In this document: piece by piece, positions 8,487-17,701 of the stretch
How the letters are laid out: each line of letters starts with the position of its first letter
Numbering within the stretch: the stretch's first letter is position 1
Assembly (NCBI RefSeq): GCF_004798935.1
Contig: NZ_RAHT01000003.1
Coordinates: 372,001 to 436,000 of the forward strand
Length of the DNA: 64,000 bases
DNA from: Ningiella ruwaisensis
GTDB lineage: Bacteria > Pseudomonadota > Gammaproteobacteria > Enterobacterales > Alteromonadaceae
Direction of reading: 5' to 3'
Position numbers and translations under genes: made by a program
The notes under the pieces: model-generated
Seen by the model: only the letters and a program-made list of their open reading frames with translations
What the model was told of the DNA's origin: nothing
Databases searched by the model: none

Positions 8487-9437
8487 TTATTTGCTCTCAC
8501 ACACCAGAGCTACGCGGTCACCAAAATTCGAGATAGCGGTTCGGGAAATGCCGGATTGACAATCCTCATTACCCACAACAACCTGCGTCCAGGGCCCCTT
8601 AAATACCGGTTTTCCGCCTGAAATAGTTAAGCGTTTATGATGAAGTTTGAGGGTGTCACTTGTCAGAAGGTGGCCGGTGGCAGAGACAGAAAAATACTGG
8701 CTATTTTCAGGTAAGCTACCAATATCGACGACTTTTCTGGTAGACGCGTTATAGGCTTTGAGCATCGGCGCTTTGTTTGTATCATGTTGCCGAGTATACA
8801 AAAACCAGTCAGACTGCTGAAAGCGAAAGAGACTGGCCCCAATTTTATTATCGATGATTTGTCCTTTTGCCAAAGGCTCTCGTGTATCGACTCTTTGAAG
8901 CGTATTAGGCTCACCTAGCACAAATAAAAGCAATTCATCTTTATTTAGCCAAACCTGATAGCCAACAGGTTCGATTGTAGGTACTAAATGCTTCAATGCT
9001 TCGCCTTCCTTATTGTAGGACCATAACTCCTGTTTACCTGCTTCATTAACGCGAATAACGGAAAAGCCCTTTCGGCTGGGCAAGGGCGTAGGCGAATATT
9101 CGCTTTCTTTTGAATTTGTAAGGTTTGTCGAGCTTTGCTCCAATACATTGTATAAAAAGGTGTCCATTTGCTCGCTCTTATCGCCACTGGCATTGGCAAC
9201 AGCTTGCGTATAATAAAGCTCATGTTCGCTGAAAAAATAGGGTTGATTGGTGTAGCTTGCAGTTTGCGTAATCGCGCTTAAATCTGTAATGACCTTTTCT
9301 TCCAAAAAGTTAAGCTTGCCAATATAAATGTTGCTCGCCTCCTGGGCCCCCGCATTTGATGTTTGTAAACAAACAAAAAACAAGAAGAAGCAGACAAGCA
9401 AGCTAAATGGGTTTTTGCTACGCCGTATATGAAGCAC
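8487..9437 (-). CDS. Secreted hypothetical protein, TolB/propeller-like
   Basis: A 316-residue exported protein with a signal peptide (hydrophobic residues about 11-27, cleavage near SNAGA). The mature part has repeated beta-strand motifs resembling TolB-type propeller blades, for instance KQELWSYNKEGEALK, QVWLNKDELLLFVLGE and SDWFLYTRQHD, but no clear catalytic motif. Two cysteines near the C terminus may form a disulfide. It is the first gene of a probable transcript with the GCS2 ligase and the aspartoacylase-like hydrolase. A role as a periplasmic sensor or binding protein for that pair is possible but unsupported. Confidence 0.7.
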   Translation of the reverse strand: MLHIRRSKNPFSLLVCFFLFFVCLQTSNAGAQEASNIYIGKLNFLEEKVITDLSAITQTASYTNQPYFFSEHELYYTQAVANASGDKSEQMDTFLYNVLEQSSTNLTNSKESEYSPTPLPSRKGFSVIRVNEAGKQELWSYNKEGEALKHLVPTIEPVGYQVWLNKDELLLFVLGEPNTLQRVDTREPLAKGQIIDNKIGASLFRFQQSDWFLYTRQHDTNKAPMLKAYNASTRKVVDIGSLPENSQYFSVSATGHLLTSDTLKLHHKRLTISGGKPVFKGPWTQVVVGNEDCQSGISRTAISNFGDRVALVCESK

Positions 9438-9552
9438 TTGTATTTCCTGAAAGTCATTACTTGATGATGTAGTTTAGACTAAACCCGCCATTGGTAAATT
9501 ACAAATGTATAAAGAACGTATTAATCAATTAAAAGCATTGATTTATAAAGGC

Positions 9553-10440
9553 TTAAACATCGCAAATTTGGATAGCGTCTTTTAAGGACTGAATCTTACC
9601 CTCTTTTGATGACGGAGTTGGAATAAATTCTTGCGCTAAATAGCCCGTAAATCCAGTATCTTTTATCGCACGACAAATCGCAGGGTAATTGAGCTCTTGG
9701 GTATCATCAATTTCATGACGACCAGGCACGCCAGCTGTATGATAGTGACCAAAATATTGGTGATAGTCACGAATAGTGCGAATAATATCGCCTTCATTAA
9801 TTTGCATGTGATAAATATCGTAAAGCAAAGAAAAATGCGTAGAGTTAAGCTGCTTGCTTAATTCAATTGACCAAGGCGTGTTGTCTGCCATGTAGTCAGG
9901 GTGATCAATTTTGCTATTAAATAGCTCCATGAATATAGTGACATTTTTCTTTTCAGCATAGGGAAGAATACGTTTTAGGCCAGCCACTGCATTTTTTAGG
10001 CCGGTGTCTGGGTCCATCCCGCGAGCGTTGCCACTAAAGCAAATCAGGTTTTTATATCCCGCTTGAGAGACTAAATCGATGTGCTTTAAATAGCGCTCTT
10101 CCAACTGGTCATGATGCTCGGGGTGAATAAATCCATCCACCAAATTGAGCTCTGCACCATTGCACATGGAAGAATCAATGCCATATTGCTTTAATACAGG
10201 CCAGTCTTCAGGACCCACTAAATCAATGGCGCTAAAACCGAGACTTTTAACTGTTTTACAAAGTTCTTCAATGGATAAATCGCCGTAAGTCCATCGGCTC
10301 ACCGAGTGTTTGATGTTACCTTTAAGTGATATCGAACTTGAGTTTTGTGCGCTAAAAGCAAAGCCTGCAGCACTGCTTAAGCCTAAAGCACTTGCTCCGG
10401 CTATGCCCTTTATTATGGTTCTACGTTGGCGATTAAGCAT
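9553..10440 (-). CDS. Tat-exported hydroxypyruvate isomerase-like TIM-barrel protein
   Basis: The protein of 295 residues begins with a twin-arginine-like signal (NRQRRTIIKG followed by a hydrophobic stretch and AFA), then a xylose-isomerase-like TIM barrel. Likely metal ligands are the Glu of MELFNS, Asp of LLYDIYHMQINEGD, His of GHYHTAGVPGRHEID and Glu of LAQEF; the YHMQINEGD and HTAGVPGRHE blocks are those of the Hyi family, which interconverts hydroxypyruvate and tartronate semialdehyde. Export makes a different sugar-type substrate likely. I chose the ATG at 10438-10440: AGGAAG lies 7 bases before it, and longer forms would overlap the divergent glycosylase gene and bury the Tat signal. 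Confidence 0.8.
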   Translation of the reverse strand: MLNRQRRTIIKGIAGASALGLSSAAGFAFSAQNSSSISLKGNIKHSVSRWTYGDLSIEELCKTVKSLGFSAIDLVGPEDWPVLKQYGIDSSMCNGAELNLVDGFIHPEHHDQLEERYLKHIDLVSQAGYKNLICFSGNARGMDPDTGLKNAVAGLKRILPYAEKKNVTIFMELFNSKIDHPDYMADNTPWSIELSKQLNSTHFSLLYDIYHMQINEGDIIRTIRDYHQYFGHYHTAGVPGRHEIDDTQELNYPAICRAIKDTGFTGYLAQEFIPTPSSKEGKIQSLKDAIQICDV

Positions 10441-10492
10441 GATCATTCTTCCTGTATACTTTAGACAGTAAACTAATTTAAGCGGATATACT

Positions 10493-11074
10493 TTGTCAAA
10501 CGAACTCATAAAACAGGCAAAATCCTGCAATTATTGCGAGGCGCAGCTGCCTCATCAAGCTAAGCCTATTTTTATTTGGCCTCACAATCCAAAAATTATC
10601 CTCATCAGCCAAGCCCCTGGAAGGCTGGCCCATGAATCGGGTATCGCATGGAATGATGCATCAGGAAACAGATTGCGCGCCTGGCTTGGCGTAGAGAGAG
10701 AGTGTTTTTATGAGAGCGGAAAGTTTGCCGTGTTGCCAATGAGTTTTTGCTTCCCGGGTTATAAAAACGGCGCAGATGCGCCGCCTCTAAAACCATGCGC
10801 GCCCAAATGGCACCCACTTTTTCTACAAACAGCTGATCCTGAACTCGTTCTTACTATTGGACGATATGCTCAGCATGCTTACTTACCGATGTATAAAAAC
10901 CTAAGCTTAGCGGTGGAAGACTATCAGTCGCTTTTACCGCAACAATTGGCCTTGCCTCATCCTTCAGGGCGAAATAATCGCTGGTTGGCAAAGCATCCTT
11001 GGTTTGAGACTAAGCTTATACCCGCTTTACGAACGCGTGTGAATGAAATTATTCATCCTAAAAAGTCCAAATAA
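10493..11074 (+). CDS. Uracil-DNA glycosylase family protein, probable 4Fe-4S type
   Basis: A 193-residue DNA-repair enzyme that would remove uracil from DNA. Four cysteines fit the Fe-S ligands of family 4/5 glycosylases: C12-x2-C15 and C86-x15-C102. The active-site regions are ISQAPGRLAHESG (about 38-50) and LPHPSGRNN near residue 153-161. The start is a TTG at 10493. It diverges from the Hyi-like gene with about 50 bp between starts, and its last 17 bases overlap the 3' end of the convergent heme receptor gene, so the pair has no separate terminator. Confidence 0.85.
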   Translation: MSNELIKQAKSCNYCEAQLPHQAKPIFIWPHNPKIILISQAPGRLAHESGIAWNDASGNRLRAWLGVERECFYESGKFAVLPMSFCFPGYKNGADAPPLKPCAPKWHPLFLQTADPELVLTIGRYAQHAYLPMYKNLSLAVEDYQSLLPQQLALPHPSGRNNRWLAKHPWFETKLIPALRTRVNEIIHPKKSK

Positions 11075-13382
11075 GATTCGCAGAAAGATGACGACCGCTT
11101 GCAGAAAATCGTCCGAGATTTTCACTTACGGTTCGACCGCGAACTTCTGAAGCAAGGTAATACTCTTTGTCTGTAAGATTGAAAAGCCCTGCATTAATAC
11201 GAATATCCTCTGAGATCTGATAATGACCAATGAGATCAAGTAGCGTATACGAGGGTGCCTGAAAAAACGCTGGTGAATCTGCCGCTGCTTCAATCACATT
11301 GGCTTCATCAGTATAAGTTGCCGCCAATTCAACACGGTATTTTGCATCATAGTCACCGTAGCTTATCCCCAATACGCCTTGGGAAGGCAGTATTGAGTCA
11401 AGTTCATTACCCGTGCTCTTATCCTCACTTAACTGACGCGAATAGGACATGCGTAGTAGCCAGTTTTCCATTGCATCATTAATTTCTCCCAGGAAAATAG
11501 TCGCTTGTGCATCCAGCCCTTTTATGTTTACAGAGTCCAAATTGCGCGCCTGAAATTCCAAGAGGCGGGTTTGGGGATTAAAGCCAACGAGTGCTAAAGA
11601 TTCGATGAAATTGTCGTATTGATTGTCGTAAACGCTGACTGAAAAGTCGAAGGCGTCGCGAAAAACGCGCAATCCAACTTCATGACTGGTGACGCTCTCG
11701 GCTTCAAGTTCGGGGTTAGATAAAGAGGTATAGCCACCCGCAAAGTTGGTAAACCCAATGTTGACATCGTCCATGGGCGGAATGCGAAATCCTTCGGCAT
11801 ATTGATACCAAAGCGACAGGGATTTGTTTGGTGAAAAGACGAGCCCAAGTTTTGCTGAGGCTTGACTATCATCATAATTTTCCACGTTTACACCAGGGTT
11901 GGCAGCGCTAAATAAAGCGTCTTCTTCTACATTTAGAGAAAAGCTATCGTAGCGAATGCCGGGGCTTAATCGCAATTTTTCGTCAAAAAACGACATTTCG
12001 TTTTGAATAAATATCGCGCGCTCAGTAAGTTCTGAGGGCGGAAAGTCTCTTGCTGGAAAGATTGAAAACTCGGGGAGTGCTTCACCGCTTTGAGCGTCAA
12101 AGGTTGCGCCCTCTCGCAATGATGTGGACTTTGTTTTCTCATAGCTTAAGCCATAAATCAGATAGTGTTCTACAAGCGCTTTAAATTGATGATCAAACTG
12201 CACTGACACGCCGGTAATATCTTGTTCAAACTCGCTATGTCTTTCACGTGAACTCACCTGCGCAGTTTCATCTAAAGCCAGTCGCTCTGCAAAGGTATCT
12301 TGTTCAGACAGTGAATTCTGATAAAAGCTTAAAAGCTGTATACGCGTTAAATTAAGCAATGCATCTGTTGGAGTGTAGCGATAATCGAAAGATATGCGAG
12401 AACGCTCTCGTTTATCCTCACCGACACTGTTTTGTGTCAACACGCCCCGGCTAATGATGCCAGATTCCGAGAGCAATTCGGTGTCTGACTGCTGATCTAA
12501 TGCATCCAGCGTAAGCTGAAAACGGTGTGCATCTGACGCTTGGTAAATAATTTTGGCCAGTGCAGATACTTGATCATTTTCTTGCGGGTCTGCGCTTTTC
12601 CGCTCGCTTCCAAAGTTGATACCCGTGTCGTGCGAAGAAGAAAAAAAGCTTTCGTTTTCATCAGAGTATCGAGCGGCAGCATTGAATAAATATTGCCAAT
12701 TGCCAGAAATACCACCAAGCATGGCATTAAGCATTCTCTCGTTTGACTGACTGTCGTAGCCTAACTTGATTCGCCCGCCTATCGTATTATTGCTTTTTAT
12801 AATATCTTCAGGTGCCTTACTTGTGAACGCGACTACACCGCCGATAGCGTCACTTCCATAAAGCGTTGAAGCGGGGCCTCGCACAATATCCACAGCGGAA
12901 ATCAAATCGATATCGATAAAATCACGACGCGAGGAGAGGTTAGGACCAAAGCTGAATTCATCAGCGACTGGGACGCCATCAAGCAGTATGAGCACGCGAT
13001 CACCATTAATGCCGCGAATATTAAAGCTGGATAAACCATAGCGTCCGTTGCCTTCCACGCTAATGCCTGGCTCATACCTTAGCATGTCGCGGATATTGTT
13101 CGCACTTATTGCATCAATTTGCTGACTCTCTATACGCGTGACACTTGCGGCGATTTCGTTAATTTCGCGCATTGTCCGTGTTCCTGTAACGCTAATGGTT
13201 TCAAAGCCGTTATCTGGAACCGTTTCTGCCTCGACTGCCATTGCGACAGCATTGTTTAAAAGAGTGCTTGAAAAAAAAAGAGCAAGAGAAAAAAGCAGGC
13301 TCTTTGTGACTGCAGCATGCTGCCTGTTGACTGAACATATACTGTCTTTCAAAGCTTGCGAAAGAGTTCGCGCGTTACTCAT
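11058..13382 (-). CDS. TonB-dependent heme/hemoglobin receptor
   Basis: A 774-residue outer-membrane receptor. After a signal region (to about residue 50; long basic N terminus, other starts possible) comes the TonB box region (ETISVTGTR), the plug (about 60-170, with FNIRGINGDRVLILLDGVP and VRGPASTLYGSDAIGGVV) and a 22-strand barrel ending in Phe (LIWTF). FRIPP and NPEL resemble the FRAP and NPNL boxes of heme receptors such as HmuR/HutA. Together with the divergent hmuTUV and HugZ-like genes this makes heme the likely cargo. A Fur-box-like repeat lies in the shared promoter region. Confidence 0.9.
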   Translation of the reverse strand: MSNARTLSQALKDSICSVNRQHAAVTKSLLFSLALFFSSTLLNNAVAMAVEAETVPDNGFETISVTGTRTMREINEIAASVTRIESQQIDAISANNIRDMLRYEPGISVEGNGRYGLSSFNIRGINGDRVLILLDGVPVADEFSFGPNLSSRRDFIDIDLISAVDIVRGPASTLYGSDAIGGVVAFTSKAPEDIIKSNNTIGGRIKLGYDSQSNERMLNAMLGGISGNWQYLFNAAARYSDENESFFSSSHDTGINFGSERKSADPQENDQVSALAKIIYQASDAHRFQLTLDALDQQSDTELLSESGIISRGVLTQNSVGEDKRERSRISFDYRYTPTDALLNLTRIQLLSFYQNSLSEQDTFAERLALDETAQVSSRERHSEFEQDITGVSVQFDHQFKALVEHYLIYGLSYEKTKSTSLREGATFDAQSGEALPEFSIFPARDFPPSELTERAIFIQNEMSFFDEKLRLSPGIRYDSFSLNVEEDALFSAANPGVNVENYDDSQASAKLGLVFSPNKSLSLWYQYAEGFRIPPMDDVNIGFTNFAGGYTSLSNPELEAESVTSHEVGLRVFRDAFDFSVSVYDNQYDNFIESLALVGFNPQTRLLEFQARNLDSVNIKGLDAQATIFLGEINDAMENWLLRMSYSRQLSEDKSTGNELDSILPSQGVLGISYGDYDAKYRVELAATYTDEANVIEAAADSPAFFQAPSYTLLDLIGHYQISEDIRINAGLFNLTDKEYYLASEVRGRTVSENLGRFSASGRHLSANLIWTF

Positions 13383-13426
13383 GGTTTTATCCTTTTTGTT
13401 AAATTTTGTATTTTCGTATTTACTTA

Positions 13427-13453
13427 AATGCTAATAAGAACTATTATCATTTG
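13427..13453. promoter_or_regulatory. Probable Fur box in divergent heme promoter
   Basis: An inverted repeat with arms AAATGNTAATA and TATTANCATTT (10 of 11 positions pair) around 5 bases lies between the receptor start (13382) and hmuT start (13502). The ATGATAATA-like half sites match the Fur box style, and the context of heme iron uptake supports iron-dependent repression of both directions. Confidence 0.7.
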
Positions 13454-13501
13454 CAATAAAAATTTAAACATTAAATTACAAGGTATGAAAAGGAGTGTTT
13501 G

Positions 13502-14518
13502 ATGCAGCGATTTAAATGTTTCAGCATAAAGCATTGGTTTTTGGCGTGTACACTGTCTGCTTTTTCTGTGTCTGCTTTTACTGGTTTACTTACCGTCAGT
13601 AGTTCTGCAAGCGCGAATAGTTTTACAAATACAGGCATCGTAGATACACATTTAGAAAGTACAGCCGCACAGGCGTCGCCAACCGACAATAAATACGAAG
13701 TGCCCAAAAGGATCGTAAGTGCGGGGGGCAGCATTACTGAGATAATTTATGCCTTAGGCGCACAAGGCGCTCTGGTGGCAACGGACACAAGTAGCAGCTT
13801 TCCTCATTCTGTAAGCGACTTGCCTAAAGTCGGCTATTATCGTCAGCTAAGCGCAGAAGGAATATTGTCATTTTCACCTGATACCTTACTGATGCTTGAA
13901 GGTGGCGGTCCTGATGGCGTCATTCAGCAATTAAGCCGTCTTGGTGTTGAAGTAATTGAGCTTGAGCAGCCAAGGTCGATTGATGGCTTGTATACCTTGA
14001 TTCGAACGATAGGCAATCAACTAGAACGACAGCCTCAAGCTCAGGCACTTATCGATAAAATTGATTCTGAAATAAGCGCGCTAAGCGCAAGTCCAACGAA
14101 CAGCCAGAATACGGTCAAATCTCTACAAACGTCGATACAACCCGCATTTTTAATGTCTGTAAACGAGCGAGGGATTATGGCGGCAGGAACGCAGACAACG
14201 CCCAACCTTATTATGCAATTACTAAATATTGAAAATCCATTTGATCAATTTAAAGGCTTTAAACCGATTTCAAGTGAGATGCTCATAGGCTCCAATATAG
14301 ATGTATTGTTTTTACCATCTCACCAAGCACAAGGGAGAACTCAGTCGCAGTTATGTGCAATGCCTGCGCTTAAACAATGGGCAGCAAAAAAAGGCTGTAA
14401 TATTCAGATTGTCGATTCGCTTAAGTTTTTAGGCCTTACACCTCGTATTGCAAGCGCTGCGTCAAGCATGCGAGAGGCACTTAAGACACCACATTTGATT
14501 CTCGGGCAAAGTGAGTAG
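13502..14518 (+). CDS. hmuT: Heme ABC transporter substrate-binding protein
   Basis: A 338-residue periplasmic heme-binding protein. Signal peptide covers about residues 1-40 (cleavage near SASA). The mature part is a class III binding fold joined by a long helix: PKRIVSAGGSITEIIYALG, DTSSSFPHSVSDLPKVGYYRQLSAEGI (the Tyr pair lies where HmuT/PhuT proteins hold heme) and a C-terminal lobe with the block around VDSLKFLGLTPR. Start set by AGGAG at 13491-13495, 6 bases before the ATG. It is first of the hmuTUV genes, 8 bp before hmuU, and shares a promoter region with the receptor. Confidence 0.9.
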   Translation: MQRFKCFSIKHWFLACTLSAFSVSAFTGLLTVSSSASANSFTNTGIVDTHLESTAAQASPTDNKYEVPKRIVSAGGSITEIIYALGAQGALVATDTSSSFPHSVSDLPKVGYYRQLSAEGILSFSPDTLLMLEGGGPDGVIQQLSRLGVEVIELEQPRSIDGLYTLIRTIGNQLERQPQAQALIDKIDSEISALSASPTNSQNTVKSLQTSIQPAFLMSVNERGIMAAGTQTTPNLIMQLLNIENPFDQFKGFKPISSEMLIGSNIDVLFLPSHQAQGRTQSQLCAMPALKQWAAKKGCNIQIVDSLKFLGLTPRIASAASSMREALKTPHLILGQSE

Positions 14519-14526
14519 CTGACATT

Positions 14527-15777
14527 ATGCAAGCCAGTTATGAAGTCATGCGTAGCAAGTTAAAGGCTAATCAAATTGGTTATTCGGATAATGACGGCAG
14601 CCAAATAGCTCGCCTGATAGATGCGCGCAAACAAAAAGAGAGATTTGTATTGTTTAGCCTGGCGCTGCTGATCCCGCTTACAGTATTGATGGCCTTTAGT
14701 AACGGGGCAGTAGACATCGATTTAAGTCGCGTTTTTTCCTATTGGGCTAGCCAGCTATTCGATAGCTTATTTGATAGCTTATTCGATAGTTCGGCAAATC
14801 CAAGCTCACCAAGTGAATGGGGCGGGTACTCTGATACGCCAGAGAATATGACATATGCACAGCAAAGTCTTATCTTTTTAGAGCTGCGTATGCCAAGAAT
14901 AGCCATGACCTTAATTACTGGCGCTGCTCTTGCGCTGAGCGGCGCAGTATTACAGTCGCTCTGTCGAAATCCGCTGGCCGACCCCGGGCTAATTGGTGTG
15001 TCATCAGGCGCGGCCTTATTTGCTGCTTTGGGCATGTGGGGCTTAAGTGCGCTACCCGTGCACTTTAGCGGTTTTGATGCATTTTTAACTACATTGCCGA
15101 ATTGGATCATGTCAGCTTTCATCCCCATATTGGCTGGTATTGGTGCGCTATTCACGCTGGCTCTTTTGCTTACTGTTGCTTCTTCCCGCGCAGGAATAAG
15201 CGTTCTAATGCTTATTTTGGCTGGCGTTGCAATAAATGCCGGTGCCATGACCTTGCTTGGTTTTATCAATTTTGTTGCAGACGATGCCACCTTACGGCAA
15301 ATCACGTTTTGGAGCATGGGAAGTTATGCGGGTGTTAATCAGGAAATTGTTTTGCTTAGCCTTAGCGTCGTAATCCTTGGCTCGATAATAATATTCAGAC
15401 AGCAAAACGCACTGATGCTGATAAGCATGGGCGAAAAACACGCAAGCTACATGGGTGTTTCAATTAATCGGGTCAAATTGCTTTGTTTGCTGGCTGTAGC
15501 GGCGATGGTCGCAATCTGCGTAAGTTTTACCGGTATCGTAGGCTTTGTTGGCCTGGTTGTTCCTCACATTTGCCGCATGCTAATTGGTTCGCATCTGCGG
15601 GTTTTATTGCCAGCAAGCGCAATGCTTGGCGCCATACTTGTTACCTTTGCTGATACCTTGTCTCGAATAGTGCTTGTGCCCCAAGAATTACCTATTGGAT
15701 TAATTACATCAGCTGTCGGCGTTCCGTTTTTCCTTTATTTAATATTGCGAGAAAAAAAGAGGCAGCAATATGTATAG
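14527..15777 (+). CDS. hmuU: Heme ABC transporter permease (FecCD family)
   Basis: A 416-residue inner-membrane permease with the usual nine to ten helices of the FecCD family. Recognisable blocks are LRMPRIAMTLITGAALALSGAVLQ, RNPLADPGLIGVSSGA, the coupling segment near GEKHASYMGV and GFVGLVVPHICR. It has an N-terminal extension of about 40 residues before the first helix and a periplasmic insert after it containing three LFDS repeats. The stop overlaps the start of hmuV by 8 bases, so translation is likely coupled. It moves heme released by HmuT into the cytoplasm. Confidence 0.92.
   Translation: MQASYEVMRSKLKANQIGYSDNDGSQIARLIDARKQKERFVLFSLALLIPLTVLMAFSNGAVDIDLSRVFSYWASQLFDSLFDSLFDSSANPSSPSEWGGYSDTPENMTYAQQSLIFLELRMPRIAMTLITGAALALSGAVLQSLCRNPLADPGLIGVSSGAALFAALGMWGLSALPVHFSGFDAFLTTLPNWIMSAFIPILAGIGALFTLALLLTVASSRAGISVLMLILAGVAINAGAMTLLGFINFVADDATLRQITFWSMGSYAGVNQEIVLLSLSVVILGSIIIFRQQNALMLISMGEKHASYMGVSINRVKLLCLLAVAAMVAICVSFTGIVGFVGLVVPHICRMLIGSHLRVLLPASAMLGAILVTFADTLSRIVLVPQELPIGLITSAVGVPFFLYLILREKKRQQYV
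14758..14793 (+). repeat. Three 12-bp tandem repeats inside hmuU
   Basis: Units TTCGATAGCTTA, TTTGATAGCTTA and TTCGATAGTTCG follow one another in frame and encode the repeated FDSL in the periplasmic loop after helix 1. Copy number change would keep the frame. Confidence 0.8.
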
Positions 15778-16573
15778 CGTGCAATCACTTACAGTCAAAG
15801 CGGCAGAAAAAACCTTGCTTCACAACATAAATGTCGAATTTAAAAGGGGAGCTATCAATGTCATTTTAGGTGCAAACGGCGCCGGAAAATCAACCCTATT
15901 CAAAGCGCTTTTAGGAGAGATTTCAAGCCATGAAGGACGCGTGTATTTTAACAGAAAGGCGCACAGCGCCTGGTCAATCGAATCCCTGGCGCATGCGCGA
16001 GCTTATGTGGCGCAAATGCATCAGCATGCCTTTGATTTACCTGTTTTTGAATATCTTCTGCTTGCCCGAGAGCACATTGTAGAGTCTTCAAAGCAAAGCC
16101 AACAATGCGTAGAAGCAATCTCACATCAAACAGGAGCAAAAGCGCTACTTGCCCAGAATCTAAGTCTTCTATCGGGCGGTGAAGCCCAGTTAGTTGAGTT
16201 TACTCGTGCTATTTTACAGCTATTTGAAGCTCATAAAGGTTTTGTTAATAAATGCTTACTCTTGGATGAGCCTGCGAGTGCCTTAGATATAAAGCAGACC
16301 AGAGCGCTTTATCGACAAATTCGCTGGTTTACACAATCGGGAGGAACGGCGATCTTGATTGATCACGATATCAACGCCATGGCCAGCATCGCTCAATATA
16401 TTTTATTAATGAAACACGGCCGCCTAACGGCCTTTGGTTCTACCGAAGAGGTATTTACACAAGAGAACTTAAACCATTGTTTTGATGTGCATGGCGAAAT
16501 AGTCGAGCACAGAGCAAGCTCTATATTTAGCCTGCCAGTACAAGATGATTATGTCCAATATGTAAATCGCTGA
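15770..16573 (+). CDS. hmuV: Heme ABC transporter ATP-binding protein
   Basis: A 267-residue ATPase that powers heme import. Walker A is GANGAGKST (34-42), the Q-loop is near AYVAQM (about 78-83), the signature is LSGGEAQ (134-140, where most HmuV have LSGGEQQ), Walker B is LLLDEP (163-168) and the switch His lies in LIDHD. Length is normal for HmuV. The start overlaps the end of hmuU by 8 bases and the next gene, the HugZ-like protein, follows after 56 bp. Confidence 0.93.
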   Translation: MYSVQSLTVKAAEKTLLHNINVEFKRGAINVILGANGAGKSTLFKALLGEISSHEGRVYFNRKAHSAWSIESLAHARAYVAQMHQHAFDLPVFEYLLLAREHIVESSKQSQQCVEAISHQTGAKALLAQNLSLLSGGEAQLVEFTRAILQLFEAHKGFVNKCLLLDEPASALDIKQTRALYRQIRWFTQSGGTAILIDHDINAMASIAQYILLMKHGRLTAFGSTEEVFTQENLNHCFDVHGEIVEHRASSIFSLPVQDDYVQYVNR

Positions 16574-16629
16574 CTTTTCCTATCAAGAGACAAGTCTCAG
16601 GCAGAAATTAAATCATCCAAGGAGAAAAA

Positions 16630-17403
16630 ATGACTTCAAAATTGCAACACATTCAACAGGCACGAGCTTTAATGCGTGCCCAGCACAGCGGCGTATTGTC
16701 GACAAATAGTTTATCCATGAAAGGTTTTCCATTTGGCTCGGTCACGCCATTTCTCATGTCAGAATCGGGCGATTTGATTATCTATGCTTCAGATATTGCC
16801 CAGCACTCCAGAAATATGAAAAACGACTCTCATGTTTCTTTATGTGTGCATGATGCAAATGAGCAAGATAGTCAAGCGAGTGCGCGCGTCACAGTTTTAG
16901 CTCGCGCCGTTGCAGATGAGGTATCAAAAGAGCTGCAACATCAATATTTCTCGCTTTTTCCACAGGCAAAAAAATATGTGCAAGCACATGATTTTCGTTT
17001 TTACTTATTAAAAACAGAACGTGTGCGCTACATAGGCGGCTTTGGCGATATTTTTTGGTTTAGTCAGACCGACTGGAAAAGCGCAGCGCCGACTCTGCAA
17101 ACTCAAGTAAAGGGAGTAATAAGTCATATGCATGACGACCATGCTGATGCGCTAGTCGCTATCGCAAAAGCGCACTTGCAAAACAGCTTTTCAAACACAA
17201 AGGATAATCATCCACAATTACTTGAAAATGCGGAAGAAGAAAGTGCAGCTGAAATGCTTAGTTGTTTTGCTGAAGGTTTCCATATTGCCTATTTGAAGCA
17301 TATTTGTTTTATACCTTTTTTACATCAAATATCAGAAAATTACGATTTGCGCAGAGCCATGGTAGATTTGACTAAAAGAGCCAGACAGGAAGAACTTGTT
17401 TAA
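16630..17403 (+). CDS. hugZ: HugZ/HutZ-like heme utilisation protein
   Basis: A 257-residue cytoplasmic protein. Residues about 8-150 form a pyridoxamine-phosphate-oxidase-like split barrel (ARALMRAQHSGVLSTNS, then GSVTPFLMSESG and QHSRNMKNDSHVSL), and the C-terminal part starting at VISHMHDDHADAL is a DUF2470-type domain with several His residues, as in HugZ/HutZ, which bind heme and open it to free iron. An AAGGAG site lies 5-6 bases before the ATG. It closes the hmuTUV transcript; a strong hairpin follows at 17615-17648. I cannot tell whether this member is enzymatic or a heme carrier. Confidence 0.87.
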   Translation: MTSKLQHIQQARALMRAQHSGVLSTNSLSMKGFPFGSVTPFLMSESGDLIIYASDIAQHSRNMKNDSHVSLCVHDANEQDSQASARVTVLARAVADEVSKELQHQYFSLFPQAKKYVQAHDFRFYLLKTERVRYIGGFGDIFWFSQTDWKSAAPTLQTQVKGVISHMHDDHADALVAIAKAHLQNSFSNTKDNHPQLLENAEEESAAEMLSCFAEGFHIAYLKHICFIPFLHQISENYDLRRAMVDLTKRARQEELV

Positions 17404-17614
17404 GAGAAGTCTCGTTGCGTTTACTTTAGGGGATGCAGCTAAAGCACTTTCTTTTGAATTCATCACTCAAACCAGGTAATACAGCGGAGAACATCGAATC
17501 GAAATTTTGGTTAATGGCTAGAAAGTACCCGCTCAATCATTTCATCTATTGGAATAGGCGTTTGTGTCTTGGTGCTCTATGGTTAATGGATAATAATTTA
17601 ACATTAAGTATAGA

Positions 17615-17648
17615 AAAGGCCCATGTAACAAAAGTTACATGGGCCTTT
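17615..17648. terminator. Bidirectional terminator between heme operon and S9 peptidase
   Basis: A perfect 15-base stem (AAAGGCCCATGTAAC and complement) with an AAAA loop and T-runs on both strands lies between the convergent HugZ-like and S9 peptidase genes. The remaining bases of the 17404-17701 gap show no credible gene. Confidence 0.92.
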
Positions 17649-17701
17649 TTATATATAAGATAAGCAACTACGTAGTTATTTGTGTTACTAAAATCTGATT
17701 T

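Noticed and set aside
14739-15317. Minus-strand frame of 192 codons inside hmuU
   Set aside because: It is antisense to a clear permease with full family motifs, has no ribosome binding site and no family resemblance.
17433-17663. 76-codon plus-strand frame after the HugZ-like gene
   Set aside because: It runs through the terminator hairpin and shows no protein features.
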